The notes below the pieces were generated by a model that was not told the origin of the DNA, ran no database searches, and was given only the letters and a program-made list of their open reading frames with translations. From Psettodes erumei (Eukaryota > Chordata > Actinopteri > Pleuronectiformes > Psettodidae): a stretch of DNA of 64,000 bases. A program made the translations under genes and the position numbers. Position 1 is the first letter of the stretch. Every line of letters starts with the position of its first letter. This document shows, piece by piece, positions 42,646 through 54,600 of the stretch. The DNA lies in the NCBI GenBank assembly GCA_016785225.1, contig JAFBJZ010000644.1:1-64000 (forward strand). Reading direction: 5' to 3'.

Positions 42646-44194
42646 TAGTGGGGCAAAAAAGTATTTAGTCAGCCACCAATTGTACAAGTTCTCCCACTTA
42701 AAAGATGAGAGATGCCTGTAATTTTCATCATAGGTACACTTCAACTATGAGAGACAGAATGGGGGGGAAAGAATCCAGGAAATCACAATGTAGGATTTTG
42801 AATGAATTAATTGGTAAATTCCTCTGTAAAAGAAGTATTTGGTCACCTACAAACAAGCAAGATTTCTGGCTCTCACAGACCTGTAACTTCTTCTTTAAGA
42901 GGCTCCTCTGTCCTCCACTCATTACCTGTATTAATGGCATCTGTTTGAACTTGGTATCAGTATAAAAGACACCTGTCCACAACCTCAAACAGTCACACTC
43001 CAAACTCCAATATGACCAAGACCAAAGAGCTGTCAAAGGACACCAGAAACAAAAATGTAGACCTGCACCAGGCTGGGAAGACTGAATCTGCAATAGGTAA
43101 GCAGCTTGGTGTGAAGAAATCAACTGTGGGAGCAATTATTACCAAATGGAAGACATACAAGACCACTGATAATCTCCCTCGATCTGGGGCTCCACGCAAG
43201 ATCTCACCCCGTGGGGTCAAAATGATCACAAGAACAGTGAACAAAAATCCCAGAACCACATGGGGGGACCTAGTGAATGATGTGACGAGAGCTGGGACCA
43301 AAGTAACAAAGGCTACCATCAGTAACACACTACGCCGCCAGGGACTCAAATTCTGCAGTGCCAGACGTGTCCCCCTGCTTAAGCCAGTACATGTTCAGGC
43401 CCATCTGAAGTTTGCTAGAGAGCATTTGGATGATCCAGAAGAGGAATGGGAGAATGTCATATGGTCAGATGAAACCAAAATAGAACTTTTTGGTAAAAAC
43501 TCATCTTGTCGTGTTTGGAGGAGAAAGAATGCCGAGTTGCATCCAAAGAGCAACATACCTACTGTGAAGCATGGGGGTGGAAACATCATGCTTTGGGGCT
43601 GTTTTCTGCAAGGGGACCAGGACGACTGATCCGTGTAAAGGAAAGAATGAATGGGGCCATGTATCGTGAGATTTTGAGTTTCAACAAGGGCATTGAAGAT
43701 GAAACATGGCTGGGTCTTTCAGCATGACAATGATCCCAAACACACCGTCCGGGCAACAAAGGACTGGCTTCATAAGAAGCATTACAAGGTCCTGGAATGG
43801 CCTAGCCAGTCTCGAGATCTCAATCCTATAGAAAATCTTTGGAGGGAGTTGAAAGTCTGTGTTGCCCAGCAACAGCCCCTAAACATCACTGCTCTAGAGG
43901 AGATCTGCATGGAGGAATGGGCCAAAATACCAGCAACAGTGTGTGAAAACCTTGTGAAGACTTACAGAAAACGTTTGACCTCTATCATTGCCAACAAAGG
44001 GTATATAACAAAGTATTGAGATGAACTTTTGTTATTGACCAAATACTTATTTTCCACCATAGTTTGCAAATAAATTCTTTAAAAATCAGACAATGTAATT
44101 TTCTGGATTTTTTTTTCTCATTTTGTCTCTCATCTTTTAAGTGGGAGAACTTGCACAATTGGTGGCTGACTAAATACTTTTTTTCTCCACTGTA
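42646..44194 (+). mobile_element. Tc1-like transposon B, nearly full length
   Basis: The left end GTGGGGCAAAAAAGTATTTA (42648) and the reverse complement of the right end, CAGTGGAGAAAAAAAGTATT, lead into shared inverted repeats. The repeats continue with CAGCCACCAATTGT and CTCCCACTTAAAAGATGAGA. TA pairs flank it at 42646-42647 and 44193-44194. The length of about 1.55 kb, single transposase and AATAAA near 44070 are typical. It is a different lineage from element A, with unrelated ends. Confidence 0.9.
43012..44019 (+). pseudogene. Tc1-like transposase B, two disruptions
   Basis: The ATG at 43012 opens a 205-codon frame with the paired HTH region (GKQLGVKKSTVGAIITKWKT), a GRPR-type linker (RSGAPRKISPRG) and the first catalytic Asp (IWSDETKIELFGKN). 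A single-base loss near 43604 shifts the frame within WGCF. A short deletion near 43680 shifts it again. The last part restarts in phase near 43693 and carries FQHDNDPKHT and LNPIENLWRELK, and ends KGYITKY. I count 34 residues between the second Asp and Glu (DD34E). All three catalytic residues remain. It is inactive as it stands. Confidence 0.9.
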
Positions 44195-44289
44195 TATACA
44201 ATGTAAATCTGCCCTTGAGTGGCAGTGCAGATGAAATTAGCTGACATCCACTGTACTTATAGACATAGTTTAGTTTTAAACATGCAAGT

Positions 44290-44750
44290 TTATGTTGTTT
44301 CTTGAGTAGCGATGATGTGAAGATGAAGGAATCTCCGCTGACACCATCTTGCTTGTATATAAAGTTTTATTACAAGAAGTTCAGCATCAAGACAAGCACC
44401 ATGGACTGGTTGGAGGGGATTCAGGGCCAATGTGAATCTCTCCCGAAACAGCTCTGAGTACCCACTTATATAGTCAGATTGTTTATTCTAACCCTAAGGT
44501 AAACATATGGAAATCCACAGTCACAGACAATATTTTAGGTCCCCTCAACATCTGACCCTAACCTTTGACCCTGGGGTCTCTGACCTAACATACCTCAGGA
44601 TGTTTACAATGATACACACTACATATTGGATCTTGAGATACCACATTAACTACACCAGAAACATTTTGATAATGGAAAAATACTGTACTGAAAACTGTAT
44701 ACCTCAGTTTCCCCCCTCCCAAAATGGAGACCTTCTGAGAGCTTTATAAG
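44290..44750 (-). repeat. LTR-like block with TATA and polyA signals
   Basis: On the minus strand an ACTATATAAGTGGG TATA box lies near 44470, and AATAAAACTTTATATACAAG lies about 105 bases downstream, near 44368. GATGGTGTCAGCGGAGATTC follows. This promoter-to-polyA spacing fits the U3-R-U5 of an LTR. No flanking duplication or internal region was identified, so it may be a solo LTR. Confidence 0.5.
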
Positions 44751-44761
44751 CACGTGATACA

Positions 44762-44782
44762 ACACACACACACACACACACA
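44762..44782. repeat. (CA)n microsatellite
   Basis: Short uninterrupted CA tract. Confidence 0.85.
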
Positions 44783-44789
44783 TTGTGTC

Positions 44790-44910
44790 AAGCTGCAATA
44801 GATGTGTCTGTGTACTGTATTGTTCTCTGTCTTTCCAAAGATGTTCTATGATGTTCAAGTCTGGGCCCCTCAAAGACAGTCAGAGACTTGTCCTGTGGAT
44901 TATTTCAGAA
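44790..44910 (-). pseudogene. Tc1 transposase relic, catalytic Glu segment
   Basis: The minus strand reads SLRGPDLNIIEHLWKDRE, matching the SPDLNPIEHLW motif that holds the third catalytic residue. Only this short piece remains. Confidence 0.6.
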
Positions 44911-46139
44911 AGATAAGATCGTTAACAAACTGAGATTCCCATCTCGGGGTTCATCTACTTTGAGTTATTTCAATCAACTCTGAGTATGTTCAGTTTTAGT
45001 TACACATGTGCATGTTAAATGGAAAAAAAGCCATCATCAATGGAACTCTAATAGTGCAAATCACCATGGCAACAGGTAAATAAGGAGCACCATTTTAATC
45101 CAATGAAGCTAAAAATATTAATGTGTGACATTAGTGCACATTTACCTTTTTAAAAGATCATTTTATTCAGCTTAATCCAATACCTATATTTTACAGACTT
45201 TAATGGATGATAAAGTCATTAAATCCTATTTGTTAGATTCAATTTTTAAACACATTTGTCCAGCTGTTACCTGTTGGAAACAAAGTGCTGCTGGATGATG
45301 AAAATAAAGATCCAACACATTTATAGATCTATGATTGTAACCTCATAGTCTGATCCAATAGTAGCCTCATGAATTTGGTGATTTGCTGCAACTTGGTTAA
45401 AACTGAATGGAAATGGACTGAAATTTTCAGTCAACAGCATTTAATGACTGTATTTCATGTAGTAAATGTAAATAAAGTAACTGAATTGCTATTAAAAAAT
45501 ATTGTATATGCAGCCTATATTCAAAAACTTTATGGTAGTCTTTCCAGCAACATAATGGCCATGCTCAACCAGAAATATGACACAATCAACCAAATGGTAA
45601 AACTATGATGTCCCATCACTGTGACCAACATACGTCAAATGAGTCAAGAGTCCAAAATCTATAGCTGTGGCAATGGCAAGGCAAGCTGCTGGCCACTCTT
45701 TATGTTATAGTGTAGATCTCAGGTGTTTTATCGATCATTTCACATCATCTTGTTTTTTTGAAGAGCTGCAGGTTGTGTTGGCCTTCAGTCACAGGCTCGG
45801 CTTGTGCGGTGGGAGTTCACCTGTTAATTTTTGTGTGATGCCATTTAAGGTTTGCTGTGGAAATAGTAGTGGTGTTTTTCTGTTTGGAGAAAAATTTGTG
45901 TTTTGCTAATTTTGGTTATTCATAGATACAATTCTTCCCATGTATCACCCTGCTGATGGGTATGCTACACCAATGCCGCAAGACAGGTTAATTTAGTTTT
46001 TCTTGAACTTGTGTTCGTGGCCTTGACCAGATGAAACAGCCTGTAACGGCACCATGACTCACACTGACTGTCTTCATCATTGAAGATCACCTTGGTCACA
46101 TAAAAGCCTAGTTAAAAAACTCAGAGTTTTCAATCAATT
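44911..46139. other. No gene seen
   Basis: Frames at 45369-45608 and 45667-45909 have no domain. No repeat recognised. Confidence 0.4.
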
Positions 46140-46455
46140 TAATTTCTGTTATACACCCGTGATGCCACTCACATGTTGTCTTAGATTTAGGTCATTGTTG
46201 TGCTGAAAGATGAACTGCCAACACTGTCTCAGGAGGGTATATGCACTGTGCGTTTCTTGAAGGACCTCTCTGTATTATGCAGTATTAATCGTACCATCAA
46301 TTTTGTCCAGTCTCCCTGTCCCTTTAAGTTCTTTATTTTTAATAAATTTGCAAAAATCTTAACATCATATTTTCACTTTGTCCATTTAAAATACAATCTA
46401 CAACACAATGTGTAAAAAGAGATGGTGTGAATAATTTCTGAAGCCACTGTATATT
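46140..46455 (-). mobile_element. Tc1 relic with one terminal end
   Basis: Plus-strand text AGGTCATTGTTGTGCTGAAA then GATGAACTGCC (46190-46220) is the inverse of a Tc1 catalytic region. TTTTTAATAAATTTGCAAAA and a CCACTGTATA end (46447-46454) match a fish Tc1 terminus. The transposase N-terminus is missing, so the copy is internally deleted. Confidence 0.5.
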
Positions 46456-48589
46456 GAAATAAAACAGGCCTGACTCTTCTTTTCTTAGAATACTTATATG
46501 CTAAATGAATCAGATATAAAAGACATTATTGAAAAGGGAAAAAAATAGTTCAGTAGAAATCAAACCTTTGGCACCATCCTTTGTACCTCACTGTCACTAT
46601 GGTAACAATATAATTAGTGAATGTGCTCTATCACTGTCAGCAAGACTGAACTGAAATTAATTTCCAGCATTTCACAAATGAGTTGATGAGTTTGAGATGG
46701 AATGGATTCTGTTGGTCTGGACAGATAAAAGGAGCAATGATAACGGAGATGAATTATGTTCATAATTCAACTTTCAGGATTTCTAGTCTAATAGTGTCCA
46801 TATCCTGCACATGAGCAAGCTAATGTGGTTATTCTCCAGCAGACATATGCTAGCAGTTTTCATCAAATGTCTTCCACCATAATCTTTTCAATCATGTATG
46901 CCTTGCATGTTATGTGAAACAAGGGTGAGGATTACAGAAACCAATGTTACAACTCTTAGCATGGAATGATTGTTTAAATTCAAAAAATCTAAATGACTTT
47001 TTTCAATATCTGACACTGTGATCTGTACTTGCATAATTTTTTTGTCAGACAGAAAGGCGCTTTGCACTTTGCAAATCTCAATCACTCCCATTGTGATAAC
47101 TTTCTGTGTAATCCAGCAATTTTCACAATCCGGATTATTTTATCATCTCCCTCCTGACAAACAGAGGCAAAATAAAGTCAGATTTCATTTACTCTTTCCA
47201 GGCCAGGCATCATAACTCCCAGCCCCAGTGGATCATTTGCAAGTCTGGGTTCATGTCCTATTTTTTCCTCTTTTTTTGCCAAATGCCTTTTGCTAAAGTT
47301 TTTGTCCCTGTTGCACCAGGGCCAAAGTATTTACAGCCTGTCAATCAGTTTGTTCATGACTCCTACTTATTTTGACCCTCTGTACTTTCCTTTATCCTCC
47401 CACCCAGTATAAATATTGCCCTTGATCAACATCAACACTTATAACTTGCTTTTTTGACTACAGGTGGCTCTTGGTGGGACTTAGAAAAAATTTGCTCTTT
47501 GTAATGAACTGGATCAGTACAGGGCAAAATTTTACACTTATTTTGAGTAATATCCTTATAAATGCATAAATATTTTATATATATAGAGCACCCTGAGAGT
47601 CAAATGGTTACAGCAGCAGCAGGTCTCAGGTTGGACTCCCTGAGGGAAACTACCTCTCAAAAATATCACATATCTTTCCAGATACTCTTCTGGTTTTGGG
47701 GAACTGTTCACATTTGGCGATGGTCTGTGCTCTCAAAGTGCTTCCTAGCCTTTATATGAAATATCTTTTCTACATGTTCTTGCCTGGGTATGTTTATTCA
47801 CTTCATAATTATTCCATCTTCCATTATTTGTATTTCACTTTCTATTTTCAATCAATGCACTGTATATGAGTCCTTTGTATAAACATGTGCTTTGTATAAG
47901 TAAATGCCTTTTTCAAAGTAAAATGCTCCTTGGTAGACATTGGCATTTGAATGATTTTGTTCACTCAAGGTTGGACCTGTCACTTAGAAATATCTTTGCC
48001 TAAAGGTGCCTATTTCCTCTTTTTATTGTTTGCCAAACACAATTTCACACTGAAACTCACCAGTCCATGTATTTCAATATGTTCTAGTGATAAGCATGAG
48101 CACACCACAGAGGGAATGCTGGGTTTGCCAACTTTCATGTCTCAATGTCTCCTGATGATAAATACTACTCCATCATTAAAACTACCAAGAAATTTTCTGT
48201 CGGTCCTGCAATCAGGGCATTGATTGCAGGACAATAGATGTGTTTGATTGAGACATAATCAGACTCTTCACTAATTCAACTTCAGAGGAAAATCAGCAGG
48301 AGGCAGACATGGGGTAACAATCACACCGTTGTCCAACTCCTTATAAAGAGGTCAAAGCAATCGTGAAACCGTGGTTTCATTAAATCTCCAAAAGTTTAGT
48401 TTATGTCATAGCAAAAACAGATTTAACAACTGACAGGATTTCTAAGCTAGGGAACAGATGTTGCTGACCAAGCTATCCTGTATCTGATGGCTGGATGAAC
48501 AACTTACTGTACAAATCTTACCAATCAAGCTTGATGTACTGCCCTCATTTGTAACCTGCAAAAGACAATGACTACCCTTTCAGGTACCT
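46456..48589. other. About 2.1 kb single-copy-looking DNA, no gene
   Basis: No TE motif or exon was supported. A weak tRNA-like A/B-box pattern near 47590-47660 was considered and not accepted. Confidence 0.4.
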
Positions 48590-48840
48590 GCTCCACACCC
48601 CAGTTCCGTACCTGCAGAGTGCAGAGGAAATGTGATACAATGTTGCTCAAATGCAGATGCCATGTTTAGATGCTTTATGTGGCAGACATCCAACAAAAAG
48701 TCTGCCAAAATTATTAGGATGTGTGCTGTTTTGCACAATGTGGCACAGGGAATTGGTCCTCCTCTCCCTCCTGCCCGTGCTTCCCGTAAGCATGAGAACC
48801 CTGACCCACAGCCCTCTCTGTGACACAAAGGCTATTAACT
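48590..48840 (+). pseudogene. PIF/Harbinger nuclease C-terminal fragment
   Basis: The plus strand reads KKSAKIIRMCAVLHNVAQGI then GPPLPP, preceded in another phase by CLDALCGRHPTKS. The IIxxCxVLHNxA motif near the C-terminus is diagnostic of Harbinger nucleases, including HARBI1. The catalytic region upstream is absent. It faces the minus-strand Myb-like relic at 49.3-49.7 kb, as in the two-gene Harbinger layout. Confidence 0.75.
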
Positions 48841-49289
48841 GGGTGCAGGGAGCAGTGAGTATGTAAATGGTGCTTGTAGAATGACATCAATGCAAAGCTC
48901 GCTTTTTAAAAGGATCTTTTAATGTTGTTGAAATTCCACACATCAGAACTGTAACTTAATTATTTCAGTTCATCTGCTGTGACATTATTTGCACTGATCA
49001 GGTGCCTTTGTGTCTGTAGGATACAGGATGCCCTGCCGGATGCAATGGTGCTGGGGTTTACTGGATGCTATACAGCTACAGCCCCATACCTTGACTTACT
49101 TCTGAAGAACTCCTTCACCACCTGCTGCTCCTGGACTCTGAAAAAACTCTGAAAAAAGAAACACAACAGGACACAAAACATTATCCCACTGTGCTTTTTA
49201 ACATGCATGTTTAATTGTTACATGTTGTTTACATATCTATACAATAAAATGAGTAAAATAAAATAACGATAATTATATAGTAATAATAA
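48841..49289. other. Harbinger inter-gene spacer
   Basis: Lies between the two convergent Harbinger relics. No other feature seen. 49200-49290 is AT-rich. Confidence 0.4.
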
Positions 49290-49660
49290 AAATTATAAGA
49301 ATGTTCAAGTGCTCTCAGCCATGTCAGTGCTTCCCTCCCTCTTCAACATTATGCCACACACACTTGTTTTCCCGAGTATAGAGGCCATTCAACTCTGCAG
49401 CGGCGACAGTTCGGCTGAGCCCTTGCCCCCACTAGTAGCAGACCCGCTTTGATGGTCAGATGTAAGTCCTTCTTTTTGCCTCCACCTTCAGAATGTACCC
49501 CTTTTTAAATATGATGTACTGTCCTGTTTGACAAATTCACTGCGTTAACAGTAGAAACATGTCGCCACACTGCTGTGATCTAACCCCCACCTCACAAACA
49601 AGCACCTTGATTTCTGTCTTTTTCTTGGTCTTCCTCTTGGCTGTTGTCATGATTTACCAG
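49290..49660 (-). pseudogene. Harbinger Myb-like protein relic
   Basis: The minus strand starts at an ATG near 49650 with MTTAKRKTKKKTEIKVLVCE, then VGVRSQQC. Further on come VNAVNLSNRTV and, in another phase, SAELSPLQSWMASILGKTSV. This follows the Myb/SANT-like second protein of Harbinger elements: a basic N-terminus, EIxVLVxEV, a VNAV-x3-RTV segment and a C-terminal SELTPLQ region. Stops interrupt it. In active relatives this protein helps the nuclease bind DNA and enter the nucleus. Confidence 0.6.
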
Positions 49661-49939
49661 AAAGAACTTGTGATCAGCATGATCATATACAGAAGATCTA
49701 TACATTAGCATTCATTAGGTGCTTTGCATTGACCATTTATGGTTGGATGTGATTATCTAATCTGAAGGGCAGAATATGAGGCAGATCTATGTACACATAT
49801 ATCTAGGTGGACTATTATTTTTAAAGGGAACATTGCATGCAGGTGTGTAAGTGTATGCAGGTTTATAAATAGCAAGTTATAAATTATAATTTAAATTTTA
49901 CACGTTTGCCGTATGCCAATTTTAACACAGATCATTTGC
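49661..49939. other. No gene seen
   Basis: AT-rich DNA between the Harbinger relic and the LINE tail. Confidence 0.35.
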
Positions 49940-50287
49940 ACTGGTTTATTAAAACCAATCCAATTCAATCCAATTTTATTTGCCCAATTTATATCACCAA
50001 TTCACAATATACATATTCTCAGTGCACTTTTCATGGCAGGGTGAAGACCTCACTGTGTTACAGAAAGAAATCCAACAGTTCCCACAATGAGCAAGCAATT
50101 GGTGATAGTGGAGAGGAAGAAAAAAAATCCCTTTTAAAAGGCAGAAACCTTGAGCAGAACCAAACAGTGTGTGAGTGAGTGAGGCAACCATCTGCCTCAA
50201 CAGGTTGGGTTGAAAGAGAGATGGGAGAAAGACAGGGGCAGGTGGCAGGGGGTAGAGAGAAGAGAAGGCAAGGACAGTGGTACAGAG

Positions 50288-50335
<48 letters not shown>

Positions 50336-51640
50336 AAGGGCTGACAAAGACAGGGAGAGAGAAATCAGGATCAAGAGCGCATGTTGGTATAATTAAACAC
50401 GATACACTGATTGTTCTAATGACAATGATGCTAGTCAGAATTTATATAGCGTAAGGAGTAAAACTACTACAACTAGGATTACTAACACCATCAACAATAA
50501 TAATATAATTACGGTTTCAGCTCTGGAGTCAGTTACCTGTAGAATGAGGACAGAGAGTGACAGAAAGAAAGGGGAAGCACAAGACTATGAGGAAGGAAGG
50601 ACAAAAAGTAGTAGTATGGTATAAAAGTGCAGAGAGAGAGCGAGAGCTCAGTGCATCAGGGATGTTCTAGGTCTAGGTCAATAGCAGCATGACTAAGGGA
50701 TGGTTCAGGGCTTACCTGAGTCAGCCGTAACTACAAGATTTATCTAAAAGGAAAGTTTTAATAGTAATTTTAAATATGGAGCGTGTGTCTGCCTCCAGAA
50801 CCTAATCTGTGAGTTGGTTCCACAGAAGAGGAGGCTGATAGCTGAAAGCTATGCCTTCCTTTCTACTCTTACCGACTCCACGGACTACAAGTAGACCTGC
50901 ATTTTGAGAAAACAGTAGTCTATCTGGATAATAAGGAACTTCGAGCTCTTCGAGATATGATGGTGCTTAACCATTTGGAGATTTGTAGGTGAGGAGGAGG
51001 ATTTTAAATTCTATTCTAGATTTTACAAGGGACATGGGAGAGATGTGATCTTGTCTTATGGTTTCCTGTCAGTAATTGAGCTGCAGCATTTTGGATCAAC
51101 TGGAGACTTTTTATAGAGTTATTGGGGCATCTTGATTACAATGAATTGCAGTTTTCTAGTCTAGAAGTGACAAGTGCATAGTACTAGTTTTTCAGCATCT
51201 GTTGAAACAGCATTTTCCTATTTTTTGCAGTATTGTGTAGATGGAAGAAGGATGTCCCAGACACTTCTGACATGGCAGGTCCTGGACAAAAATGACTCTG
51301 AGGTTCCTCACAGTAAAACTGGAGGCCTAGGTAATACCATTCAGAGAGATTATATGATCAGTTAATGTTCTTCTTGTATGTTTAGGGCCGAATACAATGA
51401 TTTTAGTTTTGTCTGAATTAGAAAAAAAATACATGTCATGCAGGCCTTCGTGTCTTTAAGACAAGCCAGGAGTGTCACTTCCTGAGGATCTTTTGTACCT
51501 AAAGTTTGCACAGAGCCTTTTACACTTTAAGAACTCAGGACAGATCCAAAAGTCAGGACATAGACTGAGTACAGTCGTTAAAAAAGAGGTTCATCAAAGG
51601 GGAATTTGTTGGTCCTCAGGACTGATGACAGGTGGTAAGA
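49940..51640 (-). mobile_element. Older LINE, uninterrupted second copy
   Basis: The 3' end on the minus strand is AATAAAATTGGATTGAATTG-like text at 49950-49980. The 3' UTR at 50000-50740 includes a (GT)n tract. RT-derived protein is readable on the minus strand: NSDKTKIIVFGPKHTRRTLT near 51370-51410, then VIFVQDLPC, then KRRR-type text and the C-terminal block near 50750-50830 matching 8060-8160. This is the intact-order relative of the copy at 5.9-8.4 kb. It is a CR1/L2/Rex1-group element by motif, 5'-truncated and riddled with stops. Confidence 0.7.
50290..50332. repeat. (GT)n microsatellite
   Basis: About 21 GT units inside the LINE 3' UTR. Confidence 0.9.
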
Positions 51641-54600
51641 GGCAAGGGAGTGTAGTTGAGTAGCATAGTTGGGTGTGAGCATGGAGTAAAGGGAAGCATG
51701 GCTGCCAGGGATTATCTTGGGATCTAGCTGCAGGCAGGTAAGTATGGTGGCCCAGATGTGTCAACACAATACAAAAGCCACAACACAAATGCAGACATCA
51801 TAAAACGAATGCTAAAGTCTCAGTCACTGAGGCACTGTGATGTGACATGAGGGTGATTTTGTTTTAGTTTCCTTAGAGGAAGGTTTAACACATTCACATC
51901 TAGTCACCATCAAACAGTTAGTCACAATTATTATCAGAGAGGAAATCCATGAAGACACTTCATGTTGATAGATGCTAATCAGTGAAGACTGATGACAATA
52001 TATAATTATTTAGTAAATATTCAAATTGGCCTTGAATCAAGGAGCACTTGGCAACTCCTAATCAGCCCAGTGTGTCTGTAACCTCCAGAAATTAGCTTGT
52101 GCTAATTATCGCCTAAAAGCTTGAATTTGTTTTGCAACAAAGCCAGTGCTGTGCATACAAAATGAAGTGGCTCACCAGAGACCATCTCATTCACAACTCC
52201 TCTTCCTTTTTTATTTTCCTGTTGTGGAAGAGGAGACAGATCCCTGTGGACCTTTCTATCACAACCTACAAGCGCTCTCTCCGACCAGCCACAAAATACA
52301 GCAACAGCTTGTAGGTAATTGATCAGGCAAGTGAACTGTAAAATATTCATTTTCTACTTCAACAGCCAGATAAATCTCTTGGGAGGGTTTGGTGAGGATG
52401 CTGGTGGAAATATTGCTTATGCACCACAAGGTAGGAGCTGCAGCAGTATGATGGTGAGAGGTAGATAAGAGAGAAAGCGTCACTGGGTTTGGGTGTAGCT
52501 GCCAGTGATGGCCAGTCATGCAATTCCCTGCTTGGCTTTAGACCAAGAAGCCAAATCCCCTACTACAGGCCCGGATTTCATGCTGCAGAGCTGGGGGGAA
52601 CTTGGTCTGCAACCTCCATGGCTGGCAGGCTAAAGAGGTGATTCCTGCCTTATTCTGCCTGACCTCTTTTTGTGTACTGTAGCTTCAAATAAATAGCCTT
52701 GACAGCACCTCTTCAGTTTACAAATGTAAGTGTGTGTGTGTGTGTGTGTGGGGGGTGATTGACACTTCAGCAACAGGGAAAACAGCACTTTCCAATGTTG
52801 CGCTTTTATTTGTCAATGGAATTTATCAATGAGGCAGCCAGTGTGAAACATAAGAGACAAGCCATGTCCCTGAAAGAGAGAGGCAACCATGATGAGTCAG
52901 TCACAATGACAAAGGTGAACTGTGGTGTTTTTTCGGACATTCTGATAGAGCCATCTTGATGAATTTATATTTGATCTATATTCATATATACATAATATTA
53001 GTAATGTATTTTATTATTAACAGCCAATCAGCTGAAATGTTATGAGGTGTTTATTCTTACAGCATCTGGTACCCTGTCACTGACATAATGCTTTCAGTTG
53101 TTGAGTCGATTTTCACTGAAAAGTTCAACTTTCGTTCGATCACATTGTACAGCTGAAAAAGTGTTATGGGTTTGGACACAATTTGCAATGGCTCTTTTTG
53201 CATCACTTTCCAACCATTTCTTTGTTTTTATTCTGGGACCACTGATCACTATCTCCTGTTTCAGGGAAAACAAAAAAGGACAGTTGTCTACAGTACAAAC
53301 TTGTGTAAGCCATGTATAATATTCATCTGAAAAACCAACTGGATTTGGTGCCTAAACATGTCCTTTATTTCATATGAGGTCCATGTGTCCAGTCAATTTT
53401 AATTTGAGCAGATGTCATTTTATTTCCCTCCTTAAATGTTCTGTCGAGAGACTTAGTTACCATATGACGACCTCTAGAATGCCCATCAAATGTTCTCCTC
53501 CTTGTGTAGGGGCCACATGTTTGGATGTCGAAGGCCCTGCTTCTGTGTCTCTTTCTATGTGTGTGTGCTCTGCATTAACATGTGATGATGTTTGTGGTTC
53601 TGTGAGTGCATCTGTGTCCCTTAATACCTCCCCTTCGGAAGTGTTTATGTTTGAACCTGAGTCATTATGGTCCCTGCACTTGAGCAGCTCCCTGCAGCCT
53701 GGTATCTCTGTGCTATGGCTGTGGACACAGCCTGCTCCACAAAATCAGCAGCAGCCTCTTTCTTAGCTCTATGCGACTCATCTGTCAATTTAGCGTACAC
53801 TGAAACTGAAGTGTTTTTCTTACTATTTACAGAATGAGTTGTCATTGGCAAGTCAGCAGCATTCACTTTGCCCAGCCATACATCATTGCCAAACCCTTTT
53901 TTTTGCCAAATTTATCAGACTTACTAATTTACTTCAAGTCAGTGCTGTGAACTGATTGGTATCCATATTTATAAGACTCACATTAAAATATTAAACATTC
54001 AAAACCATTGATTAATGCTGCTGCAGCATTCAATGCCTCTGCTTATTTATTTTTCTTATGTACAATAACTATTTATATTATCAGTGGTAGTAATTTTAGG
54101 GCCTTTATTATTATTATTTTCTTTACTTAGGTTTCCTTGCCTCAGGCTCTGTGGTTTCTCCAAACACAGACTTCTTTTCACAAAACACAAAACTCACCAG
54201 TGGTCCTGATTACAGTGAAGTATGCCTTTTCAGTGACTTCAGGACATCACCCATAGGGTGTAACCCCACTGTGCATCTTAATTTGTGTCAGGTGTGCCAG
54301 AAAAACGACCGCCCTTTTTGGTGATGCATTCTTCTCTTTTGAATTTACCAATTAACCGCTGACATCAACATTTAACTGAACACATACCAATTATGTACAT
54401 TCAGCATATATTCAAACCCAAATTTTTTTCTAACATCAACATTCTTCCAAAGAAATCCACCAGGAATAATCACACCTGAAAAAATGCAGTGTTCTTCATA
54501 ATATCGTCAAACACAGACAAGACAGAGCAAAATCAAATTAAAACTTTAAATTTGCATTTACCTGCTGACAATGCCAATGCTGACATTTCTACTCAGTACT

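Noticed and set aside
47590..47660. tRNA-derived SINE head
   Set aside because: GGTTGGACTCC resembles a B box, but the A box is poor, no cloverleaf forms convincingly, and no second copy is in the window.
53374..53766. 130-codon plus-strand frame as a gene
   Set aside because: No motif, an overlapping minus frame of similar quality, and no supporting signals.
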